Source of the DNA: Heterocephalus glaber | Taxonomy: Eukaryota > Chordata > Mammalia > Rodentia > Bathyergidae | Length of the DNA stretch: 64,000 nucleotides | Direction of reading: 5' to 3' | Assembly: GCF_000247695.1 (NCBI RefSeq) | Contig: NW_004624730.1 | Location: 26,205,051 to 26,269,050, forward strand | Part shown: piece after piece, positions 1 through 11,819 of the stretch | How positions within the stretch are numbered: position 1 is the first letter of the stretch | Layout of the letters: each line of letters begins with the position of its first letter | Made by a program: the position numbers and the translations under genes | The notes under the pieces: model-generated | What the model saw: the letters and a program-made list of their open reading frames with translations, nothing else | Databases searched by the model: none | Told to the model about the DNA's origin: nothing

Positions 1-375
1 AAAGCAGATTTTTGTAATATGCTTTCTATATCCTTTTAAATTCTGTAAAATCTGTGGTAATGTCGCCTAGATCTTGATATTGTAATTTAAAAAATGTATA
101 ATTGATATTGTGTAATAGGAAGAAAAGCTCTAAAGGAGTAGGGAAGTGGGAAGGGTAGGAGAAAGGGAAGAAGGGAAAAGAAAAAATATGACAATAGGAA
201 AAAAATAGAAACAAAATCTTTGCAAATAGGGAAGGATGGAGAGGGTGAAGGGAGGGCAGGGGAAGAGGAAAAAATAAGAACCAAGATACTCATGTAATGG
301 TGCAAGATCCCAATGATGAATGTAACTGTATTTTATACCTAACATGTACCAATAAACTTAATGGGAAAAAAAAGT
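1..375 (+). mobile_element. L1 3' end with poly(A)
   Basis: Purine-rich L1 3' UTR ending in a GTACCAATAAACTTAATGGG-type tail and an A-run. The same sequence appears inverted at 1999-2250 and 26578-26672. The element continues off the left edge. Confidence 0.75.
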
Positions 376-500
376 GAGATGCAGGGAGGCAGAGGGATGG
401 AAAGAGATGAAAAAAGGAATTGGGATGTGTTATGTACACGTGTCAACTCCACACAAGGAATGTAAACATTATGTACTGCAAACATGTACTAATAAAAAAA
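376..500 (+). mobile_element. second L1 3' tail
   Basis: G/A-rich stretch ending ATGTACTAATAAAAAAAAG, resembling the L1 tail at 61835-61972. It directly follows the first L1 poly(A). Confidence 0.5.
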
Positions 501-860
501 AGTCCTAGTAATATAATAAAGAAATCATACACAAATTGTGAAGGAATACATTGTGTCTGTACAAAGATGACATAATTATCTATATAGAAATCTAAATTAA
601 TTGTCAAAAGTAACTTCCTGAAACTAAAAAGCAATTATCGCAAGGGTGCAAAGTATAAGGCCAAAACAGACATAAAAGTCACTTTCCTACATAGCACTAA
701 TGAACAAATGGAACCTGAAATTAAACATCTGACATCATTTACATTAATGCCCCCAATATAAAATACTTAAATATAAACCATTAAAATGCATATGTTCAAT
801 ATAAGAAAAGCTACAAAACTCTTATGAAAAATACCAAAAAAAGAGAGGAAAAAATGGAGA
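501..860. other. AT-rich intergenic DNA, nothing recognised
   Basis: No conserved coding, repeat or RNA signal seen. Confidence 0.5.
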
Positions 861-862
861 AT

Positions 863-1195
863 GTCTCAGTCCATTTAGGCACTATAACCCAATTTGATAA
901 GCTAGGTGGCTTATAAACAATGGAAATCTACTTCCCACAGTTCTGGAAGCTGGGAGATCCAAGATTAGGCCATCAGCAGAGATGGAGTTTGGTGAAGACA
1001 CATTTCCTGGTTCATAGGTAGTGCCTCCTTGCTCTGTCTCCATGTAGTAGAAAGAACAAATGAGCTCCCCTGGAGCAATTTTATGAGTGCTAATCCCATT
1101 CATAGGATCTCCACCCTCTTAATCAAATCAACTCACCAAAATCCCCACCTCCTAATGCTATCACCTGGGGCATCTACTTACAGTCAGTTAAAAAG
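863..1195 (-). mobile_element. MaLR-type solo LTR
   Basis: Reads on the plus strand as the reverse of an MST/MLT1-like LTR: TCAGTCCATTTAGGCACTAT, later GGTGGCTTATAAACAATGG and AGTTCTGGAAGCTGG. Old endogenous retrovirus-like LTR, no coding part. Confidence 0.65.
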
Positions 1196-1430
1196 ACCAT
1201 TACTAAATTGAAATACTGCCCTGAATATTTAAATCTTTTTATAATATTTTAAACTAAGACAATTCCATAATAGTTTATTGATATTGAAAGCAATAAAAAA
1301 TTTTAAAAATCATAAAATTTCCAAAGAAGAAAAATCAAATTCTGATATGTATAGGATTATATATAGGATATGGATTCCTGTTTTAACCTCTGTCTACCGT
1401 TTTTTCTTTTTGTTTAAGACTGTACCTTAG

Positions 1431-1518
1431 GGCTGGGGATTTAGCTCAATGGTGCTGGGTCTGCCTGGCAAGCACAAGATCCTGAGTTCGATCCCTGGTA
1501 CAAAAAAAAAAAAAAAAA
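1431..1518 (+). mobile_element. ID-type SINE
   Basis: tRNA-derived ID element: GGCTGGGGATTTAGCTCAAT (A box) and GAGTTCGATCCC (B box), then an A-run. Near-identical flanks AGACTGTACCTTAG (before) and AGACTTTACCTTAA (after) are target-site duplications. Confidence 0.93.
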
Positions 1519-1547
1519 GGAAAGAAAGAAAAAAAGACTTTACCTTA

Positions 1548-1976
1548 AACATCAGCCATCAGTCTTGATTGTATATTCACCTTCTAAGGCTCTAATTCAC
1601 AAACTTCTGACCCAGAGGGTTCTGCAGGCAGGGAACACATTGTGCTGTCTTGGGTATGTGGGAAGCAGCCAGCTCAGCCAGCTGTCCTTTATAGCAGAGC
1701 ATAATCTTGGGAACTCTTAGATATAGGGCCTATAATCCTGCAAAGCATTTTTCCCTTCACCTCAAAAAGCAGCCAAACGCCTTTTCTAGACAAATGCTGC
1801 TTCTTTCAAAACCAATTTATCTGGGAGTTCTGTCAGACAAATTGAAGGAAGTGATATCTTCAACAAAAGCCATGCTTCTTCCTGTCGCTGGTATGTTTAG
1901 GACCTTTCTTAGAGACAACCCTTGCAAGTTTCATATCTCATGGTCCCACACTTCCTTGGTGAATTGGCCTTTAGCC
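1548..1976. other. intergenic, no gene recognised
   Basis: Unique-looking sequence with a 90-codon open frame (1707-1979) that shows no domain or splice context. It ends at the target-site duplication of the next L1. Confidence 0.5.
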
Positions 1977-1998
1977 TAACACACCTGATTTTTTTTAT

Positions 1999-2972
1999 TC
2001 ATTAAATTTATTGGTACATTTTAGGTATGCAATACAGTTACATTCATCATTGGGAATTTGAACTTTTACATGATATATCTTGGTTCTTATTTTTTCCCCA
2101 TTCCCCTGCCCTCCCTTCAACCCCTCCAACCCTCCCTATTTACAAAGACTTCGTTTCCATTTTTTCCTTTTCTCATATTTTTCCCTTTCCCTTCTTTCTT
2201 TAACTTTACCCCTCCTAGTTCCCCTTCCACTTTAGACCTTTTCTTCCTATTTCACATTATCATTTTGATCCTTATTTACACGTTCAGTTTCTCACACCAG
2301 AGAAACTATTTGGTATTTACACGTGTGTCCTATTTATTTCACTTAAGAGTATGACCTCAATATGCATCCATTTAGCTATAAATGTCTCTAGTTTCTCTTC
2401 ACGACTGAGTAGTACTCCATTTAAAAAAACCCCACATCTTCTTTATCTAGTCTCCAGTTGATGGGCAATTGGGCTGTTTCCAAGTTTTAGCTATTAGAAA
2501 CTCTGCCACTGTAACCATGTGTGTGGATATACTGTGGATACGATTCTTTTAATTCTTTTAGGAAAATACCTAGCAGGGGAATAGCTGAGTCAAATGAGAC
2601 CTCTAATCCTAATTTTTTGAGGTATTTCCACATTGATTTCCACAGTGGTTGCACCAGTCTCTATTCCCACCAACAGTGGAGAAGGGTTCCTTTTTCCCCA
2701 TAACCCCACCAGCATTTGTTGTTGGTTGTTTTCTTGGTAGCAGCCATTCTTTCTGGGGTGAAATGGAATCTCAGTGTTGTTTTCATCTGCATCTCTCAAA
2801 TGACCAGGGATGTCGAACACTTTTTCATATGTTTATTTGCTGCTTTTACTTCTTTGTCTGAAAAATGTCTGTTATTTCAGGTGCCCATTTTTGAATTGGG
2901 TCTTTGAATTGGGGGGGGGGCTATTTTTTTCAAGTTCTTTATATATTCTAGATAGTAGTCCTTTGTCTGAGG
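1999..2972 (-). mobile_element. 5'-truncated L1 (3' part of ORF2 and 3' UTR)
   Basis: Plus strand shows the inverted L1 tail (ATTTATTGGTACATTTTAGG), then inverted ORF2 sequence (GATTTCCACAGTGGTTGCAC region). Flanks match with small differences: TAACACACCTGATTTTTT at 1977 and TAACACACTAGATTTTTT at 2973, so the insertion boundaries are known. Confidence 0.88.
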
Positions 2973-2991
2973 TTAACACACTAGATTTTTT

Positions 2992-4100
2992 AATGAACAC
3001 CACTTCAGAGTTGGCACCTGCACAGCTCTACCTCACTTCCCTTTGGTAGAACTCACTCAGGGCTGCCCTTGGCTGACACCTAAAGAAGTTCACATGCTGA
3101 TTTTTGATAGGCCCAAAGAGGTGAGATACTATCACTCCTCCTAAGGTTTTGGCCATGCCCAAGCTAGGTCCCTGCTAATGAGGAACTGTGGCCAGACTGT
3201 CTGGCAGAAGGTCCCTGTTCAGCAATGGAATGGTGTAGTGTCAAATTCTGGTGACAGCTTTTGGCTCTGTGGTATTCAAGGAAGATACTCGGCTGCAGGA
3301 CGGGTTTTCCTGATGCAAACTGGCAAAGAAAAATCTGTAGCTCAGTCAATTCATGCTGCATGGAATCAGTCTACCCATGAAATCTTACATTGTTGGTGGC
3401 AAATCTGTTTCCAGATTATATGTATTAGCAGAATTTGCTTCCTAAATAATTTCCAGTGAAGGCAAACATGGAGGATACTTTGATAGAAATGCTTAAGCTG
3501 TTTAGATCTAACTAAAAAATTTCCATTCTACAGAAAAAAATCCTGAAATTTTTTGAGAACTGAATATTTATCTTAGCACAAAAGTTCCAAATATGAAATT
3601 TCATCAAAAGTAAGTGAATCCAATGCATATATTTAAAAGTAATATAGTACAAAAAGGAAGCAAGGAGGTATTTTGTATTGAAAACCCATATTGACCTGTG
3701 AAGAATAAATAATAAAGTCATTTGTTTTCTTCTTGCTTTAAAAATTTTGAAGATACATATTTGGGAGGGAAAAACCCATAAATAACCCTTAAAAAGTTCC
3801 AGCACTAAAAAAAAAAAAGTTCCAGCACTGAGTAAATTTCTACTTCTACATAAATACTTCTTTATCAATAGTACTAGATGTTCATGGTTCCAAGAATTAT
3901 GTTACTATAGTTTCATGATGTGCAAAATAGTGATGTTTCAATCAGTGTATCTTCAGACAGTATGCTGCTTTACTAAGAATCTTGTTTTTCAAAAATCTTT
4001 AGTATCATTTCAAGCAAATGTTTTTAAGTATGATAAAAACACCTCTGGACACAGAGTTTATTTATTGACCCATAAAAGGCATATTCACATTAAAAATAAA
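2992..4100. other. intergenic, mostly unrecognised
   Basis: Continues the pre-L1 sequence. Open frames up to 118 codons occur on both strands but lack protein character. It contains a short poly(A) insertion at 3792-3829 (separate entry). Confidence 0.5.
3792..3829 (+). mobile_element. poly(A)-only retroposition scar
   Basis: AAAAGTTCCAGCACT occurs twice (3792-3806 and 3815-3829) separated only by A residues. The first copy is preceded by CCCTT, giving a TT/AAAA site as cut by L1 endonuclease. Simple tandem duplication is the alternative. Confidence 0.6.
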
Positions 4101-4102
4101 TA

Positions 4103-4232
4103 ATTTCTTAACCTTCAGTTTTACCATCTTTGTTACCAAATAGAGGTAATATCTCCTGCACAGGACTGTTGGAATGATTGAGCACATACATGTAATATTT
4201 ACTCCTTATTGTGCCTGATACTAATTAACTGT
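4103..4232 (+). mobile_element. MIR fragment
   Basis: Has the typical MIR middle: TTTTACCATCTTTG, then GGTAATATCTCCTGCACAGG and a GAATGATTGAGCACATAC tail. Confidence 0.5.
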
Positions 4233-4900
4233 CAAAATAAGTGTCTTTTCTAATTCAGGTGAAACTTACTTTGTCTCTAGTTGTACATGAAATATTTTTG
4301 TTCTCTGTAAAAGAAATTGCAAACAGATGGAGATATTTCAGGGGTTTAGGACATTACAATAAATAATTTTGTTCAGATGATTCCCCTCCCCCAACCAGGA
4401 GTAAGTGGTAGGATCTATTCTAGGAGTTGCTCAGGAATTACTGGGAGTGAGGCAACATATTTCCTTTGAGACCAACTTTTTCAGTACCTTGGAACATTTT
4501 TCTCTTTGTATTGAAGATGTTCTCTTCCTCCGTTTTTCTGTGTTTCGGGCTAAATTCCTATAGTTGATAGAATCACTAAGACTCGGGATTGCAATGAACC
4601 TTCAAGTCATCACTTCTGCATCTTCTCAAATGAGGCCCTGAGAGTACATGTGCTGGACACAAACAGAAGCAGACTGCACTGGCATATCAAAGCAAAGTAA
4701 TTCTCCAATAATACACTTGGGGACTTATGTCCTTGTCTCTATCAGTGAACTATAAATGGATTTCAGGTCATCCTTGGCTATAATCAATTGTGCACAAAAA
4801 CAATAACTTCTACTCTTAATGATCTCATTTGAATTTGGCAATGAATTTTGAAAGTTAACTGCCATTCTTATAAAGTTAAATATACTATCATCTTGAACAA
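4233..4900. other. intergenic, nothing recognised
   Basis: No coding or RNA signal seen. Confidence 0.45.
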
Positions 4901-4904
4901 ATTT

Positions 4905-5385
4905 TCCCACACTTGAGGATTCATGACAGCTTTATTCATAAAAGTCCAAAGTAGAAGCAACTCAAATGTCCATCTGCTGATGAATGGATAAATACACTGT
5001 GATATATGCATGCAAAATAATTCTACTAAGCAATAAAAAAGAATGAACAACTGATACTCAGCAATATGAATAAATCTCAAAAGCATTATGCTAAGTAAAA
5101 GAAGTCAGACACAAAAGGCTACCCACTGTACATTATATTTTATAAAGTTCTAGAAAAGGCCAATCTGTATAGACATAAAATAGAGCTATATTTGCCATGG
5201 GCCAGGATAGGGGGAAGGGATTCACCATAAAAATCATAAAAGGAAAGTTTTGGAGATGATTTTGTTGATGGTTCTATGACTGCACACAGATGTTACAGCT
5301 CATTGAAATGTATACTTTTAAAAATTTGGTTTATTGTGAATAAATTGTACTTCAATAAAACTAATTTTAAAGAAAAAGTAACTGC
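4905..5385 (+). mobile_element. old L1 (L1M-type) 3' end
   Basis: Carries the familiar ancient L1 tail: ATTCATAAAAGTCCAAAG, GATGAATGGATAAATACACT, and a terminal ACTTCAATAAAACTAATTTT. Confidence 0.8.
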
Positions 5386-6230
5386 TAAGATTTTTTTTAA
5401 TTCTTAGTCTTACAACCAGTTTATTTACATGAATGAACTCAGCAACTGAAAGATCACCAATATGGGAACTCAAGTTTGTAAGATGAAATGCATTTGAAGT
5501 GTTCAGATCCTGGGCAAACTTATCCTTCCTTTTTGAATATTTTACTAGTGTGTGTTTTTAATACATAATAATTATGTACATTTCCATCCCTTTACTCTCC
5601 TCTAATCTCCTACCTCCCATTGATCCCCTTCATCCTTTTTCTGTGACCACTACTATATTGTTATATTACTAGAATACCTAATAAAGTAAAATTGAAAGAT
5701 CAAGTAATTACTTTGTCTTTTCTTGATTTTTAACTAATTACAGAAGGTTATTCCCATGACTGGATCGATAACTATCCATTCTAATTTATGAAATCTTTAT
5801 TTTACTGACAAATCACTGCAAAAATCTCCAGAGCCACCAAATTGAGCTGAAATTTCATCTCCCTTGCTCTACTCCCACTTGAAGCTCTCTTATCATTTAA
5901 TTATTTACTAATTAATTCATTATTCTTTGCCCACTTCCAAAGAATCCCAAGCAAATTCATAAGTAAATTTGGGAAGAAAAATAATGAGGTAAAAATAAAA
6001 CACAAATAATTGCAGGATGAAGAGTTGAAATAACTACCAGAAGTGGCTGCAAAATTTTCTCTAGGTTTGTAAGTGATCCATAAAAGAGGAAAAAACATGT
6101 ATTGTTGTAATATTGAAGATGCCTATAAAAAATAGGAAAACCTGAGTATTAAGGAAACACAACATTGTTTTTGATTCCAAAATGAGTGGGAAAATTTTCC
6201 CATGAATGCTCCATAAGAGGAAACTGCACA
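5386..6230. other. intergenic, nothing recognised
   Basis: AT-rich, no gene, RNA or clear repeat seen. Confidence 0.45.
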
Positions 6231-6231
6231 G

Positions 6232-6320
6232 GGGCAGGGGATTTAGCTCAGTGGTTTTGCCACTTGCTGCGCAAGTGCAGGGACCTGGGTTCGATCCCCG
6301 GTACCAAAATAAAAAAAAAA
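6232..6320 (+). mobile_element. ID-type SINE
   Basis: GGCAGGGGATTTAGCTCAGT to GTTCGATCCCCGGTACC plus A-run, flanked by AGGAAACTGC on both sides. Confidence 0.93.
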
Positions 6321-6574
6321 AGGAAACTGCTTACCACAGTATATGTCTTCAGTAGCACTTTGGGGAAGCCATAGTACTGAGTTCTTTGTGGCGTCCTTAA
6401 AGCCACAGAAAAAGCTAAGAAAATGCCACACTAGGGAGGTGAATATGGTGGCTAGAGGACAAAAATGGTCTTGGGCAGGAGGGGGGATTACTTTTCACTG
6501 TAACTGTTACTTTTCACAAATTACTTTTTGCAGCTACACATACTGCCAAACAGTGGTTAAGTGTACCAATTGCT

Positions 6575-6735
6575 GAGGCAGTTTGGGTGGTTCAAATTCC
6601 TGCTCTAAAATTACTAGCTGCAGAACATTGGGCAGGCTCTGTGCCTACCTCTAAAGTAGGGATTAGAGAATAACCACCTCATTAGGTTTGGGGAAGGTTA
6701 AATGAGTTAGTGTGTGTGTGAGAAGCTTGACAGTA
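6575..6735 (+). mobile_element. MIR fragment
   Basis: GTTCAAATTCCTGCTCT, then a cytosine-poor core and GTTAAATGAGTTAGTGTG tail, as in MIR. Confidence 0.55.
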
Positions 6736-6739
6736 GATA

Positions 6740-7590
6740 ATAGCTATTACTAATGATGTCAAAGTGCAGTATTGTAAAAGTTTTCTTGGGATGGGCCATA
6801 ACAATGTTGCTTCAGGTATAAAGCTCAATAATAGATTTTAGTCCAGAGCATACATTTGAATATCTTACACATCTGAAAATTAATTATCATGCCCGTGGGG
6901 TTTATGCCACTAACAGACCCAATTTGGGTTTTGGTGTGTGTTTTAAAGGACAATGTACTACAAAGTATTGTTGAAAGAAATTAAAGAATACCTCAGTAAA
7001 TGATACATGTTGATTAACAAGGGTTCCCAACTTGATCTAAAACCTCAACACAATCTCTACCAGAATCTCAGATTGTTTTATTGCAGAAATGAAGGAATTT
7101 ATCATAAAATTCATAAGAAAATGAAAGAATTCAGAATAGCTAAGCCAAAAAAAAATCTTGAAAAAAGAACGTGGGAAGACTCAGGCTTCTCAATTTCAAA
7201 CTCACTAGCAAATTCTGAACTCTGAAATTCTCCCAACTCTGAGACTTTCACGACACCACAGGTGGAGGATTCCACACTTGACTCCATGTGGAAACTACAA
7301 CCCAAAACGCAGGTGCACAACACAATTTATTCAGCACCTCCAAAGGCAAAAAGACTCACCCAAACCCCTTCAGCTGCCATAGGATTTTTTGTGCACACCC
7401 ACATCCCAACACGAAAACACTCCCACGAAGGGTAATAAAATGGCATGTGCACAAGCCAGATACACCAATGGCAGGTTATCCACAAAGCCACATATGGTGC
7501 CAAGACCTCTGTGCAAGGCATGCACTTGTTTGCTGGTTTTGTTATTGTTGCTATTAGGCTTATTTTCTGTTAGTGTATAAAGATTAAAAA
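6740..7590. other. intergenic, nothing firm
   Basis: Short open frames on both strands around 7007-7557 without recognisable domains. No splice context. Confidence 0.4.
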
Positions 7591-7601
7591 AACTGTTGAA
7601 A

Positions 7602-8110
7602 ATGTCAAACAGGCGTGAAGATAATCCTATGAAAAGAAAAAGAGAAAGTATTTGTGCTTATAGCACAGAAAATCAAGCTTTTGGAGCAATTGGACATCAG
7701 TGTGTGAAACATTTTACAGAGGAGTATGTGTTGGAATGACCATCATATATGACCTGAGTAAAGAGAAGGGTAAACTGTTGAAGTTCTGTGCTGGAAAGGA
7801 TAAAAAGAAGCTACTGAAAAGACAGAGATACATTTTGTAAAGCTAAAAATAAATATTACAGTCATGTATTGAAAGAGTGGATCCCTCAGCATTGAGGTGA
7901 ACATGTGTTACTTAATGGTATGCTGATAATGAAACAAGCAAAGGCCTGTCACAATGAAGTAAAAATAGAAGGGAACTATGAATTTTCAATAGGCTGACTC
8001 CAAAAATTTAGGAAAAGGCATGGCATTAAGTATTTGAAGGTTTGTGGCAACAAAGCATCTGTTGGTCATGAAATGAGGCAAAGAAACTCATTGGTGAGTC
8101 AGGAATGATG
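7602..8110 (+). pseudogene. fossil Tigger/Jerky-like pogo transposase
   Basis: Reading from the ATG at 7602 gives MSNRREDNPMKRKRES, a typical start of pogo-type transposases, and after several in-frame stops the same frame gives LKEWIPQH, LLNGMLIMKQAKACHNEVK and KFRKRHGIKYLKVCGNKAS. These match the CENP-B-type DNA-binding region of Tigger/Jerky-like (JRK/JRKL) proteins. At least six stops make it non-functional. The DDE catalytic region is missing. Sequence to 8460 resembles a Tigger 3' end, so this is a relic transposon, not a domesticated gene. Confidence 0.75.
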
Positions 8111-8199
8111 GTGATGTCACATTATCATATTGTTCACATGGGTAGCTGAGAGAGTGATATCTTTGCTTTCTGATGGATTAATCTACACAAACTTTTATA

Positions 8200-8451
8200 C
8201 ACAAAAATATTAAAAATGTATAAAATTCCCTTCAAGTTATGTGTATAAATTATCTATGAAATACTTAATATTAATAAATGTGTAAGTAAATATATATATA
8301 TGTGTGTGTGTATATAAATGAATTTTGTGTTTTAACATGGATCCCACACCTAAGATATCTTAGGATATATATGCAAATATTTCAAAATAAAAAATCGAAA
8401 ATCCAAAACATTTCTAATGTTAAGCATTTCAAATAAGGGATATTCAACCTA
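8200..8451 (+). mobile_element. Tigger-like 3' terminal region
   Basis: Ends CAAATAAGGGATATTCAACC, the complement of the GTTGAGCATCCCTAAT-type terminal repeat, just beyond the transposase relic. It contains a short (TA)n(TG)n repeat at 8287-8315. Confidence 0.65.
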
Positions 8452-8470
8452 TAAAAAGCTACAGAAATTG

Positions 8471-8558
8471 GGCCAGGGATTTAGTTCAGTGGCACCACAC
8501 CTGCCTCGCAAGCACAAGGTCCTGAGTTCAATCTCCGGTACTGCAAAAAAAAAAAAAG
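8471..8558 (+). mobile_element. ID-type SINE
   Basis: GGCCAGGGATTTAGTTCAGT through GTTCAATCTCCGG plus A-run; AAAGCTACAGAAAT on both sides is the target-site duplication. Confidence 0.92.
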
Positions 8559-9138
8559 CTACAGAAATCAAGACAGGATGGAAATATTCTTAGGACAGAC
8601 ATGTCTACCAATAGAATAGAACTGAGTCCAGAAATATAATTTAGTTGAGATTTATGGTCAAATGATTTTTAATAAGGCTGCCAAGACAATTCAATGGGAG
8701 ACAGAATCAGCTTTTCAACAAATAGTGCTGGGACAACTCAAGCAAAAGAAGGAAGCTAGACCCATACTTTATACCATACAAAACCTTAAAACAAAAATCA
8801 ATTTAGAATGAACTATAGACCTAAATTTAAAAGCTAAAGCTATAAAACTCTTAGAAGAAAATATAGCAGTAAATCCTCATGACCTTCAGTTAGGCAATAG
8901 TTTCTTAGATATGACAGCCAGAGCACAAACAGTAAAATAAAAATAAATTGGGCTTTATCAAAATGTAAACTTTTGTGCTGCAAATAATACCATCACGAAA
9001 GTGAAAAGCTAGCCCACACAATGGGAGAATATATTTGCAAATCATACATCTAATAAGGGGTTTGTATCTAGAATATGGAAAGAACTCTTTCAATTCAATA
9101 ATAAAAACAAAACTCAATTGTTAAAAATAAGTGAAAGT

Positions 9139-9226
9139 GGGGCTGGGGATTTAGCTCAGTGGTTCCGCCACCTGCCTAGCAAGCACAAGGACCTGAGCTC
9201 GATCCCTGGTTACCCCCCTCCCCCCA
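9139..9226 (+). mobile_element. ID-type SINE inside L1
   Basis: GGGCTGGGGATTTAGCTCAG through GAGCTCGATCCCTGGTTACC with a C-rich rather than A-rich tail; AAGTGAAAG flanks both sides. Confidence 0.92.
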
Positions 9227-9945
9227 AAAGTGAAAGATTTGAACAAGCATTCTCCAAACATGATATATACAAATGGCCAATAAGTACATGAAAAGATGCT
9301 CAAAATCACATCATTAGGGAAATAAAAAACAAAATTATAATTAGAGATCACTTCAAACCCAGTAGGATGGCTATAATCAGGCAATCATAAATATTGTCTA
9401 AGAAGTAAAAAAATTAGATCCTTATACAGTGCTGGTGGTATGAAAGTTGATACAGGCATTTTAGTTTGGCAGTTCCTGAAACTCTATGTTAAACATAGAG
9501 TTACTATATGATCTAGCAATACTATCCATAATCTAGGAGAAAGAAAAACACCTGTTCACATAAAAATTTGGACACAAATGTTCATGGCAACATTATTCAC
9601 AGAGTCAAAAGTAGAAAATAGGCAAATGTCCCTCAATATATTTTATCCATAATTAATGCCTAAGAAAAATGTGGAACATCCACAATGAAATATTATTTGG
9701 CAATTTAAAAATAGAACACTCACATGTGCCAAACATGAAAGATCCTTGAAAAGATTTGTGAAAGAAACTAATCACAAAAGACCACATATGGGTGAATCTC
9801 AATAGACAAATGCATAGAAATAGAAAGTAGATTAGCAGCTGCCTAGACATAAGGGGTGGGAAGAGAAAAAAGAACTAACTGCAAATGGGCATAGATTTCT
9901 TTTAGGGCTTATGAAAATGTTCTACTGTCTCAAAATAAAAAATAA

Positions 9946-10010
9946 GAGCTGCGAGGTGTGGCTCAGTGCAAAGGCCCTGAGTTCAATCTTCACCACTGCA
10001 GGGGGAAAGA
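9946..10010 (+). mobile_element. short ID/B4-like fragment
   Basis: GCGAGGTGTGGCTCAGTGCA to CCCTGAGTTCAATCTTCACC: A- and B-box-like parts with the middle missing. Confidence 0.55.
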
Positions 10011-10149
10011 GGAAGAAAAAGAACAGAAAAGAAAAATGTGGTAAATTGTATAACTGTGAAAATCTAAAAACCATTTAATTGTATGTTTTAAATTGAATTT
10101 AGCAGAAATGGCTGAATTTTATGGTATGTGGATATATCTCCACAAGGAG

Positions 10150-10855
10150 TTTTTCAGGCAATATAATTAGTCACCAAACCACTGCACCTTGCAGATTTTG
10201 AAACTAGCTCTTGAGAGAAAAATGACATGTTTTGGGTCTCTAAGTATATTATTAATTGAATCAAGTTGATTGGAATTAGACAGTGTTGTGATCACTGTTC
10301 CAAATTCTGGGTCTAGATTTGGCATAATATCAGTAAAGGGGAAAGGCTTAGATAGTTAACTAGTTAGTTCCTGTGTCTGGCCAGATGTGCTATGTCTATT
10401 TCATGGACTCTCCATGGGAATTGTTTGAATCTCAGGCCAGTAGCTTGCCCTCTGCTCTGGATGGAACACATTTCCTGGTCAGTTGTTCCACCATCAATTA
10501 GTGTGTGTGCTCAACAGGATGCCAGGATGCAAGCTAATTTCAACATTATCTTAAACAAAACATAATTAAGAAGGTAAGTGTATTGCCAAAAAATTACATA
10601 ATGCATTCCAAAGCCAATTAAAAATGAACTTTGGGTCAACCATGATGAATACATGCATTCAGCACAGCTTTAAATGGTTAACACTTACGGATGCTCATGT
10701 AGAGTGCAAATCTTTAAACTTCAAAGTTAGTTCAACTTTCACAAGAAAAGATTAATACACCAAAGTCTCAAACACACTTTTACCTGTCTATTTTCTGCCT
10801 TCAATGCCTTACGATCCAAAAAGGTACAAACACCTTACTGCTCACACTTGGTCCA
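10150..10855. other. intergenic, nothing recognised
   Basis: No coding or clear repeat signal. Confidence 0.45.
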
Positions 10856-10857
10856 CA

Positions 10858-10965
10858 GCCTGGGCCTTGCTTGGAAGCTCCATCTCAAACTTCTGAGTCA
10901 GAATCTACATTTTAATAAGATCCTCAGGCAACCTATGATGCATTAAAATGTAAGAGGCCTTGACC
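10858..10965 (+). mobile_element. MER5A-like hAT fragment
   Basis: CTGAGTCAGAATCTACATTT then AATAAGATCCTCAGGCAACC: the MER5A core. Confidence 0.6.
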
Positions 10966-10969
10966 CCAC

Positions 10970-11730
10970 TTCTATCTGAAGCTCAATGTAGAGAAGCTTC
11001 ACAAAAATTGGATAGTGGGTCACTATTTATAATCTCATTTAAGAGCAGATTACAGCAACCTCAAAATGCCCCTCTTTAATTCAAGATGTAAACACTATAG
11101 CTTTAACATGAATATACATGCTATCCATGAAAGAAGTCTTTACTTAAACAGAGGGAAGACGTTCCTAAGGGAAACTTTCCTATTTTTCCAGTTGTCCCTA
11201 GTTCTTCGTGGTTTGCCCTTTGGGACTCAACACCACATCCATGGGGAAGTCCAGCTTGAGACACTTAGGCCGGTAGCAGCAGGCAGCTGAGGGTCACAGA
11301 CGACAGGAGGGCTCCAGGTGAAAGATGGTCCACTTCAGTCTGGGAAGCACTTCTTTCTGCCTCCCCATTCATATAGTTCAAGTGTAGCCATTATGCTCCT
11401 TAAAGAGTTCCAACTCTTCTTAGCCTACACGGTTTAGATAAGGGAAACTTATGTTATCTCTTCAACCCCACATATCCATTTCCTGCAAAGGAGGTAACTG
11501 GGAGGTCTTCTTATGTGGAGTAGTGGGCTCCAAGCCATGATGAGGGTGGAGGAAATGGAAAGGACTGAGCAAGGACTCCTGGAGAGTGATAGTTTAAATG
11601 CTAGTCCTTGGGCTCTAACCTTAAGAATTTGATTCAGGTCATAGAGATGACCTGATGTTTACACATAGCATACATGTAATGAAAAATCATACTGTATTCC
11701 ATAATTATGTAAAATTACTATATGTCGATC
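10970..11730. other. intergenic, nothing recognised
   Basis: A 74-codon frame at 11066-11290 has no recognisable domain. Confidence 0.4.
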
Positions 11731-11734
11731 AAAA

Positions 11735-11815
11735 ATTTAAAAAATTTTCCAACAGATTATAATTCAGGAGGTCTGAATTTAGGCTCAGAAATTTGTATTT
11801 TAACAGGTGTGATTA
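11735..11815 (+). mobile_element. MER5A-like fragment
   Basis: AATTCAGGAGGTCTGAATTT, then AATTTGTATTTTAACAGGTG: MER5A core. Confidence 0.55.
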
Positions 11816-11819
11816 ATAA

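Larger units (their letters stand above)
8565..10145 (+). mobile_element. old L1 (L1M-type), 3' part of ORF2 and 3' end
   Basis: Sense ORF2 sequence: CCAAGACAATTCAATGGGAG, ATAGTGCTGGGACAACTC, then the 3' UTR ending near GAATTTTATGGTATGTGGAT. Interrupted by an ID at 9139 and a short ID-like piece near 9946-10010. Coding capacity is destroyed. Confidence 0.85.

Noticed and set aside
1431..1500. Possible tRNA gene because of A- and B-box motifs
   Set aside because: Lacks the full cloverleaf and repeats many times in the window with A-tails and target duplications: ID SINE.
2910..2922. G-run as a possible G-quadruplex
   Set aside because: A single homopolymer in L1 sequence, not four separated G-tracts.
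3512..3868. 118-codon minus-strand frame
   Set aside because: AT-rich Phe/Lys/Ile composition and crossing of the poly(A) scar at 3792-3829; chance frame.
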